64,000 nucleotides of DNA from Actinobacteria bacterium OV320 (GCA_001298545.1 LJCX01000021.1:124001-188000); one strand, 5' to 3'. Shown: positions 52,419 through 62,553, counted from the first letter of the stretch. Numbers and translations: made by a program. The notes: generated by a model not told the origin, from the letters alone.

Positions 52419-54121
52419 GGCGTGGCGCTCCTCGACAGGCTTTCCTCGACCGAATGCGGGGAAGGCAGCGGGCTTCGGGTGGTGTGCAGCAGGGACGCCC
52501 AGTCGGCCGTACCGGTGAGGGCACCGGCGCCGGACGGCACGACGTCCATGACGACGCGGTCGGGACGCAGCAGCACGGCGTCCGCCCTTCCCTCGCGCAG
52601 CCAGGCGGCGAGCCGGCCGTCGTCGCCGAGGCCGGCCACCGGGACGGTCCGGGCGCCGAGGCCGTCCGCGACCGCCCGCAGCGAGGGCGCCGGCGGTACG
52701 GCGGTCAGCAGGGCGAAGGAGTCGCCGAGCAGCTCGTCGAGACGCACGCGCCAGCCGTCGACGGCCACCCACGGCTGCGGGCAGAGGCCGCCCACGAGAC
52801 CACGGCCGCGCCGGCGGGCACGACGGCGCACGAGCGGCCCCGCACCGAGCACCGGACTGAGGTCGCGCGCGGCCGCCGTGGACAGGCCGGGGATGCGCAC
52901 CGCCGCGCTCAGGACGCCGCGGCGGACCGCGGCGGCGCCGTCCTGGCCGCCGGTCATGGCCCAGCCCATCGCGACCGCGAGCCGGATCATATGGCGGGCG
53001 TGCGGCTTGCGTTCACTCTCATACGTCTCCAACAGCCGTTCGTCCGCGCCCTGTCGGAGGACACGGGCCAGCTTCCAGGTCAGGTTGTGGGCGTCGCGCA
53101 GGCCCGCGCAGAGCCCCTGTCCGATGAAAGGCGGGGTGAGGTGCGCGGCGTCACCGAGGAGGAAGACCCGGCCTCGGTGCCAGCGGTCGGCGATGCGCGC
53201 CCGGAAGGTGTACCGCGCCTGGCGCAGCACGGTGAAGTCGGCTCCGGGCGCGAGGTCCACCCACGGGGCGACTAGGTCCCGCAGCCGCTCGTCACCGAGT
53301 TCGGAGTCGTCCCGCAGCCGGAACTCCCAGCGGTAGCGGTCCTCGCCGATGCGCATGAACGTCGCCGGCCGCCGGGGGTCACAGATCTGCTCGACGCCTT
53401 CCCAGCAGCGGACCGGCAGGCTGGTGCGCACGTCGACGACCGTCCAGCGTTCCTCGAAGCGCAGGTCCTCCCAGACGGCGCCGACGGTGTCGCGGACGAG
53501 GCTGCCCGCGCCGTCGCAGCCGAGGACGGCGTCCGCCCACAGGAGGTGTTCGCCCGTTTCGTCGCGGTAGGCGACGCGGACCGGCCCCTCGCCGCCCGCC
53601 CCCTGCCCGTTCGCCCCCTGCCCGTTCGCCCCTTCGCCGTCCGGCCCTTCGCCGTCCGGTTTGTCGCCGTCCTGGTCGACGCCGACGACCTCCACTCCGC
53701 CGCGCAGTTCGCACTCCGGCGCGCGGGCGAGGGCGTCGCGCAGCAGCCGTTCCAGTTCCGGCTGGTCGAACATGCTGGTCTGCGGGAAGCCGTGGACGCC
53801 CAGTGCGGCGCGCGGGAACTCGGCCATCACCCGGTGCCGGGCGTCCAGCAGCCGCAGCCCGCGCGCGGGGCGGGCGATCGCGGCGAACTCCTCCTGGACG
53901 CCCGCGGCCTGGAGGACGCGGCGCACCTCGTCGTCGGTGGCGACGGCGCGGGGCAGGGGATAGACGTCGTGGTGGCGTTCGAGGACGACGGTCCGCACGC
54001 CACGCCGGGCCAGCAGCAGGGCGGCGGTCACGCCCACGGGCCCCGCTCCGACGATCACCACGGGTACGTGTCCCGGCCGGGGCGCGGTGTCCCGTGGTGC
54101 GGCGGCCTGGTCTACGGTCAT
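52415..54121 (-). CDS. FAD-dependent aromatic-ring hydroxylase (MhpA-like)
   Basis: A 568-residue class A flavoprotein monooxygenase: N-terminal dinucleotide fold VVIVGAGPVGVTAALLL, the DG motif LGCDGAGSLVRD and the GD motif VFLLGDAAHLTPPFIGQGL with NLTWKLARVL. It is closest in outline to 3-(3-hydroxyphenyl)propionate hydroxylase and related phenol hydroxylases with a thioredoxin-like C-terminus. It would hydroxylate a phenolic substrate with NAD(P)H and O2. Between about residues 155 and 180 it carries an added Gly/Asp/Asn repeat (GEGPDGEGANGQGANGQG) encoded by four 15-base units. ATGA coupling to the downstream ligase; the upstream FAH gene is 33 bases away. Confidence 0.88.
   Translation of the reverse strand: MTVDQAAAPRDTAPRPGHVPVVIVGAGPVGVTAALLLARRGVRTVVLERHHDVYPLPRAVATDDEVRRVLQAAGVQEEFAAIARPARGLRLLDARHRVMAEFPRAALGVHGFPQTSMFDQPELERLLRDALARAPECELRGGVEVVGVDQDGDKPDGEGPDGEGANGQGANGQGAGGEGPVRVAYRDETGEHLLWADAVLGCDGAGSLVRDTVGAVWEDLRFEERWTVVDVRTSLPVRCWEGVEQICDPRRPATFMRIGEDRYRWEFRLRDDSELGDERLRDLVAPWVDLAPGADFTVLRQARYTFRARIADRWHRGRVFLLGDAAHLTPPFIGQGLCAGLRDAHNLTWKLARVLRQGADERLLETYESERKPHARHMIRLAVAMGWAMTGGQDGAAAVRRGVLSAAVRIPGLSTAAARDLSPVLGAGPLVRRRARRRGRGLVGGLCPQPWVAVDGWRVRLDELLGDSFALLTAVPPAPSLRAVADGLGARTVPVAGLGDDGRLAAWLREGRADAVLLRPDRVVMDVVPSGAGALTGTADWASLLHTTRSPLPSPHSVEESLSRSATP
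53601..53660 (-). repeat. Four 15-bp tandem units inside the FAD hydroxylase gene
   Basis: Two copies of CCCTGCCCGTTCGCC (53601-53630) are followed by two of CCTTCGCCGTCCGGC/T (53631-53660). Being a multiple of 3 they add five residues per unit and keep the frame, lengthening a surface loop. Confidence 0.8.
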
Positions 54122-54154
54122 GTGCGGCTCACTTCGGGTCTCAGGTCGCGTCGG

Positions 54155-55156
54155 TCATTTCGCGTCGGTGACTGCGGTGCTCGTGTCGGTGACGGCGGTG
54201 CTCGCGTCCGTGACTGCGGTGCTCGGGTCGGTGACGGCGGTGCGCTGCTCACCGAGGTCGATGCGGCCGTCCGGCGTGGCGATCGTCGCGGTGATCAGGT
54301 CGCCCCGGCCGAGGTAGCGCGGGTTGCGTGCCTGGCTCCTGAAGAAGGCCTTCCACTTCACCGCCGGCGGCAGCAGCGCGCCGATCTTCTCGACCGCCTT
54401 GGGCGGCGCCTTGAGGGCGGTGCCGCCGGGCGTGCCGGTGAGCAGCAGGTCACCGGGGTCGAGCGCCTGGAAGCGCGCCAGCAGGGTCAGTGCCTGCGCG
54501 GGGCGGACGATCATGTCGGCCAGGGTGCGGTCCTGGCGCCGCTCGCCGTTGACGGACAGCTTCAGCCGCAGGTCGAGAAGGTGCGCGAAGTCCTCCGGCT
54601 CCAGGAGGGAGAGGTACGGGCCGGCCGGGGTGAAGGTCGGGTACGACTTGCTCTCGTAGAACTGTGTCTTCGTCAGCTGGACGTCACGCGCGCTGACGTC
54701 GTTCGTGATCACGAGTCCGGCGACATAGGCGGGCAGGTCCCCTTCCGCGACGACCGTACCGACCGGCAGCGGCGCCCCCATGACCAGGCCGAGTTCGATC
54801 TCGTAGTCCAGGAACCGCACATGGGACGGGCGGACGATGTCGTCGTGCGGGCCGCTCACCGAGCCGGACGCCTTGCGGAAGAAGGCGGGCGGGATGTCGC
54901 CGGTGAAACCCGAATCACGGGCGTGGCTGCGGTAGTTGACCATCTGGGCGACCACCCGGCAGGGGGTGGTGACCGGCGACAGCGCGACCAGGTCGGCCAC
55001 GGGCGTGCCCGTCCCGCCCGAGACGGCGGCCTCCCGGACGGCGGCCCGGTCGGCCAGCAGTCCGGCGGTGGTGACCGCTTCGGTGTCGATACGGACGGCG
55101 CGCGTGTCGCGCACCACCCACCAGCCGTCGGCGGTGCGCAGGACGTTGGTGCTCAT
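54155..55156 (-). CDS. Fumarylacetoacetate hydrolase family protein
   Basis: A 333-residue FAH-fold hydrolase/decarboxylase. The metal-binding and catalytic region is seen in FLDYEIELGLVMG (Glu-x-Glu), GLVITNDVSARDVQ and GDLLLTGTPGGTAL. It would cleave a C-C bond of a ring-fission or beta-diketone product. It is second in the operon, 45 bases after the VOC gene. The last 28 residues are four near-identical copies of STAVTDx encoded by 21-base repeats, absent from normal family members; the enzyme domain itself is complete before them. Confidence 0.88.
   Translation of the reverse strand: MSTNVLRTADGWWVVRDTRAVRIDTEAVTTAGLLADRAAVREAAVSGGTGTPVADLVALSPVTTPCRVVAQMVNYRSHARDSGFTGDIPPAFFRKASGSVSGPHDDIVRPSHVRFLDYEIELGLVMGAPLPVGTVVAEGDLPAYVAGLVITNDVSARDVQLTKTQFYESKSYPTFTPAGPYLSLLEPEDFAHLLDLRLKLSVNGERRQDRTLADMIVRPAQALTLLARFQALDPGDLLLTGTPGGTALKAPPKAVEKIGALLPPAVKWKAFFRSQARNPRYLGRGDLITATIATPDGRIDLGEQRTAVTDPSTAVTDASTAVTDTSTAVTDAK
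54162..54245 (-). repeat. Four 21-bp tandem units at the 3' end of the FAH-family gene
   Basis: Units start at 54162, 54183, 54204 and 54225, and each reads as xxGTCGGTGACKGCGGTGCTC on the plus strand. They code for repeats of STAVTD plus one variable residue and stop right before the termination codon. Confidence 0.85.
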
Positions 55157-55201
55157 GTCGTTGCCTTTGTGAGAGGGCGAGGAGAGGAAGGGGCGCAGGG
55201 G

Positions 55202-56392
55202 TCAGGAGTTCGCGGCCTTGAGCAGGCCCAGGAGGCGCGCGGGGTCCATCTCGTTGTCGCCGCGCAGGGCCCGGAACACATCGCGGACCCGGGCTGGGGA
55301 GGGACTCGCGCCGAGGAAGTCCCGGGTGGCCGGCGGTCCCCACTGGGCGAGGCCGCTCGTGGACATGGGCGCCCAGCCGGGATCGAGGTCGCGGGAGAAG
55401 AGGTCGCCGTCGGCGAAGTGCTCCAGCATGAAGCGGTCGGGGTCGCGCCAGTAGTCGAAGAGCTGGCTGCCCTGGATGTGCCGGCCGATGCCCCAACTGC
55501 GCTTGTAGCCACGCTCGTCGAGGTACTCTCCGCCCGCGGCGATGGAGTCGAGGTCGGTCACCTGGTATGCGGAGTGGACATAGCCGTTGCCCGGCCCGAG
55601 GTGCATCGCGAGGGTGTGGTGGTCGACGGCGAGACTGCCCTGGTCGCAGCGGACGAAGGCCATCGTCGGACCGCGGTCGCGCTGCCCGTCCAGGAACAGG
55701 AAGTCGGACACGATCATCCCGAGGGTGTCCAGGTACCAGTCCAGGGCGCGGGCGAACACCCGTGTCTCCAGCACCAGATGGCCGAGGCGCTGGATACGGG
55801 ACGGTTCACGCGGCGGTCGCTGCGCGAGGTTCCTGCGACGGTGGTCCGTGCCGGAGTTGAGGAGCAGCGGCCGCTGTTCGGGCAGCGCCGGCAGCTGCTC
55901 GCCGCAGTGCACGACCCGGACCGGGAAGCCCGAGGGATCGAGCAGGTCGACGACCTTGCCGCCCCCGGGCACGTCCGCGTCACGAGCGTCACGAGCGTCA
56001 CGCACGGCCCGTAGGTCCCGTACGGCCGAGCCGGTGGCGCGGGCCAGCCGGTCCAGGTCGGCCCGCTCGGCGGCGCGGAACGCCGGGCCGATGAAGCGGC
56101 TGGTGCGTCCCTTGCGGATCACCATGCACGGCGTGCCCGCGAAGGTGCCGCGCAGCCACAGCTCGCGCTCGGTGCGGGCGGCGACGCCGAATCCGAAGTC
56201 GCGGGCGAAGACCTCGGCCCGGTCCAGGTCGGGCTTCTCGAACTCCAGCCAGGCCAGGTCGGCGACCTTGACGACGGGGTTCCGGGAGCGCCCGGGATGT
56301 TCGCCGCGCAGGGCGCCCCGGTCGCTGTGGAGGTCCTGGTGGGCCGTCCTGACGTCGGTGCCGTCGACCGCGTCGACGTGGGCTGCGGACAT
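55202..56392 (-). CDS. VOC-superfamily extradiol dioxygenase-like protein
   Basis: A 396-residue two-domain VOC protein. The N-terminal domain begins KVADLAWLEFEKPDLDRAE; the C-terminal domain has possible metal ligands in RLGHLVLETRVFARALDWYL, SLAVDHHTLAMHL and FMLEHFADGD, matching the His-His-Glu set of type I extradiol dioxygenases. It would open a dihydroxylated ring between or beside the hydroxyls. The start at 56392 follows GGAGG by 6 bases. It is first in the operon and divergent from the TetR gene, with operator-like palindromes between. A short RDARDARDA repeat lies in the linker. An alternative is a 4-hydroxyphenylpyruvate-dioxygenase-like role. Confidence 0.82.
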   Translation of the reverse strand: MSAAHVDAVDGTDVRTAHQDLHSDRGALRGEHPGRSRNPVVKVADLAWLEFEKPDLDRAEVFARDFGFGVAARTERELWLRGTFAGTPCMVIRKGRTSRFIGPAFRAAERADLDRLARATGSAVRDLRAVRDARDARDADVPGGGKVVDLLDPSGFPVRVVHCGEQLPALPEQRPLLLNSGTDHRRRNLAQRPPREPSRIQRLGHLVLETRVFARALDWYLDTLGMIVSDFLFLDGQRDRGPTMAFVRCDQGSLAVDHHTLAMHLGPGNGYVHSAYQVTDLDSIAAGGEYLDERGYKRSWGIGRHIQGSQLFDYWRDPDRFMLEHFADGDLFSRDLDPGWAPMSTSGLAQWGPPATRDFLGASPSPARVRDVFRALRGDNEMDPARLLGLLKAANS

Positions 56393-56419
56393 GGTGTCCT
56401 CCAAGCAACAGTGCCGTAA

Positions 56420-56510
56420 TGAGGAAATCATCAGCTTTGACACTTCGATCGTCAAGGGTCGCCCGACGGTGAGTGATGACTTCCTCAGATGTGAGCTGAG
56501 TGATTCATCA
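56420..56510. promoter_or_regulatory. Three similar palindromes between the catabolic operon and its TetR gene
   Basis: TGAGGAAATCATCA (56420-56433), TGATGACTTCCTCA (56474-56487) and TGAGTGATTCATCA (56497-56510) fit TGAKGA-N2-TCMTCA with at most one mismatch in a half. The first overlaps the probable -10 of the operon (TTGACG on the minus strand at 56456-56451, then GATGAT 17 bases later); the third abuts the -35 of the TetR gene. They are the best candidates for the TetR operator. Confidence 0.6.
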
Positions 56511-56514
56511 GAAC

Positions 56515-56543
56515 TGTGACCTGGCACACGCGGTGGGTAGACT
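56515..56543 (+). promoter_or_regulatory. Promoter of the TetR gene (leaderless type)
   Basis: TGTGAC (56515-56520) and TAGACT (56538-56543) are 17 bases apart, with the -10 box 7 bases before the ATG at 56551 and no Shine-Dalgarno sequence. Confidence 0.5.
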
Positions 56544-56550
56544 CACGCCC

Positions 56551-57186
56551 ATGTCGACGTCAGCCCCGCCCCTCAACCGTTTCGAACGGCGTCGTGCCGA
56601 GACCCGTCAGGCCCTCGTCCGCGCGGCCCGGCAGATCCTCGCCGAGACCGGGGACACCAGCGCGAGCATCCAGGCCATCGCGGAGCGCGCCGATGTCGGC
56701 TTCGGTTCGTTCTACAACCACTTCGAATCGAAGACGGATCTGTTCGACGCGGCGGTCAAGGACGCCCTCGAAGAACTGGGGCAGGCCTTCGACGAGCATC
56801 TGCAGGGCATCGACGACCCGGCGGAGCTCGTCGCGGCGGGCTTCCGCCTCAGCGCGCATCTGGCCGACACCCGGCCCGAGCTGATGCAGGTCCTGCGCCA
56901 TCGCGGACTCGGCCACATCCACTCCGACACCGGACTGGCCCCGCGTGCCGTGCGTGACCTCGAGGTCGGCATCGCCTCCGGCCGGTTCACCGTCGGCGAC
57001 CCGACCGTCGCCCTGACCGCCCTGGGCGGCTCCCTGCTGGCACTGCTGGAGCTGCGGTTCGCCCGCCCGGACCTCGACGGCGACGAGGCGGCCTCGAACC
57101 TGGCCGAGATGCTGCTGCGCATGCTGGGTCTCCCGCCGCAGGACGCCCGCGAGGTCGCCCGGCGTCCGCTGCCCGACCTCGGCTGA
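56551..57186 (+). CDS. TetR-family regulator of the catabolic operon
   Basis: A 211-residue regulator. The HTH spans roughly 14-60, with RQILAETGDTSASIQAIAER and ADVGFGSFYNHFESKTDLF. The C-terminal helical domain is of the common TetR_C type, ending in a Leu-rich dimer helix. It is transcribed divergently from the VOC-FAH-hydroxylase-ligase operon, and three similar palindromes in the 158-base gap suggest it represses both itself and the operon until an aromatic effector binds. The start at 56551 is fixed by the promoter spacing. Confidence 0.9.
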   Translation: MSTSAPPLNRFERRRAETRQALVRAARQILAETGDTSASIQAIAERADVGFGSFYNHFESKTDLFDAAVKDALEELGQAFDEHLQGIDDPAELVAAGFRLSAHLADTRPELMQVLRHRGLGHIHSDTGLAPRAVRDLEVGIASGRFTVGDPTVALTALGGSLLALLELRFARPDLDGDEAASNLAEMLLRMLGLPPQDAREVARRPLPDLG

Positions 57187-57420
57187 CGCGCACCGCCGCA
57201 CGACGTGGCGTCGGAGCGGCGCGCCCCGTACCGTCCGACGGCCGAAGGCTCCGAACTCCGCCCGCCCCGGCACTCCGTCCCCGGGGCCGAATGCGTGGTG
57301 TTCACGGCCCGGTCGGGGGCATCCGCTGAGCAACGACCTGGAAAGAGCAACGACACCGCACGAGCGACACCACCGAACCGGCCGATCCGAACCGGCCGAC
57401 ACCCCGAAGGGACGGACCCC

Positions 57421-57597
57421 TTGCTCGCCATCATCTCGGCAGTGCTGTTCTTCATCGCCTTTCTGATCAACGCGGCGGAGATCTCCACCAACGACACCTT
57501 CACCTCGACCAACCTCATGCTCCTGGGCCTGACCGTGCTCGCCCTCCACGTCGCGGGCATAGGCAGCGGCTGGTCGGTGCGCGGCCGCCGGCGCTGA
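57421..57597 (+). CDS. Small two-helix membrane protein
   Basis: A 58-residue protein starting with TTG at 57421, preceded by GAAGGGACGG. Two hydrophobic segments, [19 protein letters not shown] and [18 protein letters not shown], are joined by a polar STNDTFTST loop and end in a basic tail RGRRR. Similar short proteins are common in streptomycetes and unnamed. The longer frame starting at 57205 is rejected because its N-terminal part has no coding similarity. Function unknown; it is a stand-alone gene between the TetR gene and pgm. Confidence 0.65.
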   Translation: MLAIISAVLFFIAFLINAAEISTNDTFTSTNLMLLGLTVLALHVAGIGSGWSVRGRRR

Positions 57598-57697
57598 GCG
57601 CTCCGGGCGCAAACCGCCCCGTACTCGCGGACAGCCGCCCCCACAAGGGAAGATGGAAGGCGTAAGCCTTGATCGACCGAGTCGGAGGAGCGGGCAC

Positions 57698-59338
<1,641 letters not shown>

Positions 59339-59443
59339 GCCGCCCGGGCCGGACGGCCATCCATGTGACGCGCGCCACACCGCTGCTCCGGAACCCGGTC
59401 GGCGGCCGCTCCGACTACTGAAGCGGTACGGCGCGATCCCGGC

Positions 59444-59459
59444 GACGTCGTACGACGTC
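59444..59459. promoter_or_regulatory. Perfect 16-bp palindrome before the copper operon
   Basis: GACGTCGTACGACGTC is a perfect palindrome ending 17 bases before the ATG at 59477, close to the ribosome-binding site. It may be the operator of a copper-responsive repressor encoded elsewhere; it does not resemble the CsoR or CueR motifs I know. Confidence 0.4.
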
Positions 59460-59476
59460 ACCTGGAGACACGGCTG

Positions 59477-59740
59477 ATGGACGTATCCCGGAATTCCTCC
59501 CTGTCCGGCGTGGGCGCGGCCTTACGGAGGGCGGGTCCCCCGCCCGCCCTCTGCGGCTTCCTCCTGCTCATGGCGCTGATCTTCGCGGTCTCCTACGCCG
59601 TCGGCGCCGCCTCCGGCCCCGTGGCACCCGGCATGCACGGCACGGGAAGCGGGACGGGCGGCGACGGTGGCGGCAGCGGGGGAGCGGAAGACGCCGACGA
59701 CATGGGCGGCATGGCCGACCCGCACGGGGGCGGCCACTGA
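59477..59740 (+). CDS. Small membrane protein with His/Met/Asp tail, copper operon
   Basis: An 87-residue protein: a short cytoplasmic start, one membrane helix (ALCGFLLLMALIFAVSYAVG) and an outer tail of Gly, Asp, Met and His (MHGTGSGTGG ... DDMGGMADPHGGGH). The Met/His pattern suits binding of Cu(I)/Cu(II) outside the membrane. GGAG precedes the ATG at 59477. Its TGA overlaps the copper-ATPase start as TGATG, so it is translated together with the pump and probably hands metal to or from it. Family not recognised. Confidence 0.75.
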   Translation: MDVSRNSSLSGVGAALRRAGPPPALCGFLLLMALIFAVSYAVGAASGPVAPGMHGTGSGTGGDGGGSGGAEDADDMGGMADPHGGGH

Positions 59741-62013
59741 TGAGTACGGAACCGGTGACCGCCCAGGTCACCACCGATCTGACCGTCGGCGGCATGACCT
59801 GCGCGGCCTGCGTGACCCGGGTCGAGAAGAAGCTCGGCAAGCTGGACGGCGTGACGGCGACCGTCAACCTGGCCACCGGGCGGGCTCGGGTGAGCCACCC
59901 GGCGGACATCGGCCCGGACGAACTCGTCGCGACCGTCGAGAAGGCCGGCTACACGGCCGCCCTGCCCGAGCCGCCCAGGAACAGGCAGCCCACGGACGGC
60001 GGCGACGCGTCCGAGGACACCCGGCAGGAGCGGCACCGGCTGGTCGTCACCGCCCTGCTCGCGCTCCCCGTGCTCGCCTTGTCGATGGTGCCCGTCCTGC
60101 AGTTCCGCAACTGGCAGTGGCTGTGCTTCGTGCTCGCCGCACCGGTCGCCGTGTGGGGGGCCCGGCCCTTCCACGAGCGCGCCGTGCGAGGACTGCGGCA
60201 CTCCGCCGCGACCATGGACACACTGGTGTCGCTCGGCGTGGTCGCCTCCTTCCTCTGGTCGGCGTACGCGCTGTTCCTCGGCGGCGCCGGCGACCCCGGC
60301 ATGCGGATGCCGTTCAGCCTCGTGCCGACCGCCTCGGACGGCGTCGCGCACATCTATCTCGAAGCGGCCGTCGGCGTACCGCTGTTCGTGCTGGCCGGAC
60401 GGTTCCTGGAGGCGCGGGCCCGGCACGGAACCGGGGCGGCGCTGCGCTCGCTGGCCCGGCTCGCCGCGAAGGAGGTGTCCGTCCGGTCCGCCGACGGATC
60501 CGAACGGCTCCTACCCATCGAGGAGTTGAGCGTCGGACAGGTCTTCGTCGTGCGGCCGGGCGAACGGGCGGCCACCGACGGCGAGGTGGTGGAGGGCAGT
60601 TCGGCCGTCGACCTGTCCCTCGTCACCGGCGAGAGCGAGCCCGTCGAGGTGGGACCGGGGTCCGCGGTGGTCGGCGGAGCCGTCAACGCCGGCGGGCTGC
60701 TGCTCGTACGGGCCGAGGCGGTCGGGTCCGACACCCAACTCGCCCGCATCACCCGGCTGGTCACCGAGGCCCAGGCCGGCAAGGCGCGGGCGCAACGGCT
60801 GGCCGACTCGGTGGCCGGCGTCTTCGTGCCCGTCGTACTGGCGCTGGCCGTCACCACCCTCGGGTTCTGGCTGGGCGCCGGCGCCGATCCCCAGGCGGCG
60901 ATCACCGCGTCCGTCGCCGTCCTGGTCGTGGCCTGCCCGTGCGCGCTGGGCCTCGCGACCCCGACCGCGCTGATGGCCGCGACCGGCCGGGGCGCCCAGC
61001 TGGGCATCCTGGTCACCGGACCGCAGGCACTGGAAGGGCTGCAGCACCTCGACGTCGTCGTGCTGGACAAGACCGGCACGCTGACCTCAGGACACATGAG
61101 CGTCGCCCGGGTCACCGCGGCACCGGACGGGCTCGGCCGCGACGCGGCACTGCGGCTGGCGGGAGCCGTCGAGCAGGGTTCGGAGCATCCGCTCGGCCGC
61201 GCCCTCTGCGCGTACGCCCGACGCGAGTCGGACGAACGGCGGCTGCCGGAGGTCAGCGAATTCGGCGCGCTGCCCGGGCGGGGAGTGCGCGGCCGGGTCG
61301 AGGGGCGGCTCGTCGAAGTCCTCGCACCGGACGAGGAGTTGCCCGACGGCCTCCGGGACGCCCTGGCCGCGGCCGAATCCGCCGCTCGTACCCCCGTACT
61401 GGTCCGGGTGGACGGCAGGCCCGAAGCCCTGATCGAGGTCGGGGACCTCGTACGTCCCGGAAGCCATCGCGCCGTGGACCGGCTGCGGCGGCTCGGTGTG
61501 CGTCCCCTACTCGCCACCGGGGACCGGGAGGCGCCCGCCCGGGCCGTCGCCCGGGCACTCGGCATCGAGGAGGTGCACGCCCGCCGCAGTCCCGAGGACA
61601 AGGCCGCCCTCGTGACCGAGTTGAGGGAGCAGGGCTACCGGGTCGCGGTCGTCGGGGACGGAGTGAACGACGCCGCCGCGCTGGCCGGCGCCGATCTCGG
61701 CATCGCCATGGGCAGCGGCACGGACGTGGCCATCGGCGCCGCCGACGTCACCCTCGTCCGCGGCGACATCGAGGCCCTCGCGGACGCGGTCCGGCTCGCC
61801 CGGCGCACGCTGGGCACGATCCGCGTCAACCTGGTGTGGGCCTTCGGCTACAACGTCGTCACCGTCCCGCCGGCCATGGTCGGCCTGCTCAACCCGATGG
61901 TCGCGGCGGCCGCCATGTCGGCGAGTTCGGTGCTGGTCGTCGCCAACAGCCTGCGGCTGCGCGCCTGGCAGCCCTCGGCCCGGCCCGCTGCCGCGCGGAA
62001 AGGCACCCGATGA
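59740..62013 (+). CDS. copA: Copper-transporting P1B-type ATPase
   Basis: A 757-residue ATPase. An N-terminal heavy-metal domain carries GGMTC21AAC24; eight membrane helices follow, with the CPC motif in VACPCALGLATPTA; the actuator loop has TGESEPV; the phosphorylation site is DKTGTLTSG and the hinge GDGVNDAAAL. Late helices contain YN and MxxSS (FGYNVVTVPPAM, MSASSVLVVANSLRL), the signature of Cu(I) exporters (P1B-1). It pumps copper out of the cytosol. Second gene of a three-gene operon, overlapping both neighbours. Confidence 0.95.
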   Translation: MSTEPVTAQVTTDLTVGGMTCAACVTRVEKKLGKLDGVTATVNLATGRARVSHPADIGPDELVATVEKAGYTAALPEPPRNRQPTDGGDASEDTRQERHRLVVTALLALPVLALSMVPVLQFRNWQWLCFVLAAPVAVWGARPFHERAVRGLRHSAATMDTLVSLGVVASFLWSAYALFLGGAGDPGMRMPFSLVPTASDGVAHIYLEAAVGVPLFVLAGRFLEARARHGTGAALRSLARLAAKEVSVRSADGSERLLPIEELSVGQVFVVRPGERAATDGEVVEGSSAVDLSLVTGESEPVEVGPGSAVVGGAVNAGGLLLVRAEAVGSDTQLARITRLVTEAQAGKARAQRLADSVAGVFVPVVLALAVTTLGFWLGAGADPQAAITASVAVLVVACPCALGLATPTALMAATGRGAQLGILVTGPQALEGLQHLDVVVLDKTGTLTSGHMSVARVTAAPDGLGRDAALRLAGAVEQGSEHPLGRALCAYARRESDERRLPEVSEFGALPGRGVRGRVEGRLVEVLAPDEELPDGLRDALAAAESAARTPVLVRVDGRPEALIEVGDLVRPGSHRAVDRLRRLGVRPLLATGDREAPARAVARALGIEEVHARRSPEDKAALVTELREQGYRVAVVGDGVNDAAALAGADLGIAMGSGTDVAIGAADVTLVRGDIEALADAVRLARRTLGTIRVNLVWAFGYNVVTVPPAMVGLLNPMVAAAAMSASSVLVVANSLRLRAWQPSARPAAARKGTR

Positions 62014-62534
62014 CCGAACGAGCGACCCGGCGGCCCTCGCGCCGCCGGCTCACCGACACGCTGCTCGCCGCGCTCGCGCCCGTCGCCGTGTGCGGTCTCG
62101 CCCTCGGCGGGCTGAGCACGTGGACCGCCTACGGCAACGCCGGCAGCCCGGCCCGGATCAGGGTCACCGACGGCAAGGTCTTCCTGCCCTCCGCCGGTGT
62201 CCCGGAGACGGCCGCGTTCTTCCGGGTCGCCAACAGCGGGGGCTCGGCGGACCGGCTGCTGAGGGTGACCACCGCCGAGGCCGGCGCGGGCTCGCCCCGC
62301 CTCAGCCGCCACCTCATGACCGGCACCGGCTCGGCCTCCGCGCAGACGGTCGCCTCCGTCGCCGTACCGGCCGGCGAGACCCTCGACATGTCACCGGGCG
62401 GCCTCGACGTGATAGTGCCGGCGAAGTCGGGCTGGCAGTCCGGTGACCTTGTCGCGTTCACCCTGCACTTCGAGCACGGCGGGGCGGTGAAGACGCTCGC
62501 GGTGGTGGTCCGGCCGGGCCAGGACAGCAGCTGA
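62010..62534 (+). CDS. PCuAC-like copper chaperone, degenerate ligand set
   Basis: A 174-residue exported protein with an N-terminal membrane anchor (LTDTLLAALAPVAVCGLALG) and a cupredoxin-like domain of the PCu(A)C family: RVTDGKVFLPSAGVPETAAF and FFRVANSGGSADRLL are typical. Family members bind Cu(I) through H(M)x10Mx21HxM. Here the first site reads SRHLMTG, but the last part reads GGLDVIVP where GGxHxM(L) is expected, so the second His-Met pair is missing. It overlaps copA at ATGA. It probably still works in copper handling, possibly with weaker or different metal binding. Confidence 0.8.
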   Translation: MTERATRRPSRRRLTDTLLAALAPVAVCGLALGGLSTWTAYGNAGSPARIRVTDGKVFLPSAGVPETAAFFRVANSGGSADRLLRVTTAEAGAGSPRLSRHLMTGTGSASAQTVASVAVPAGETLDMSPGGLDVIVPAKSGWQSGDLVAFTLHFEHGGAVKTLAVVVRPGQDSS

Positions 62535-62553
62535 CCGGGCCGAGGAAATCGAT

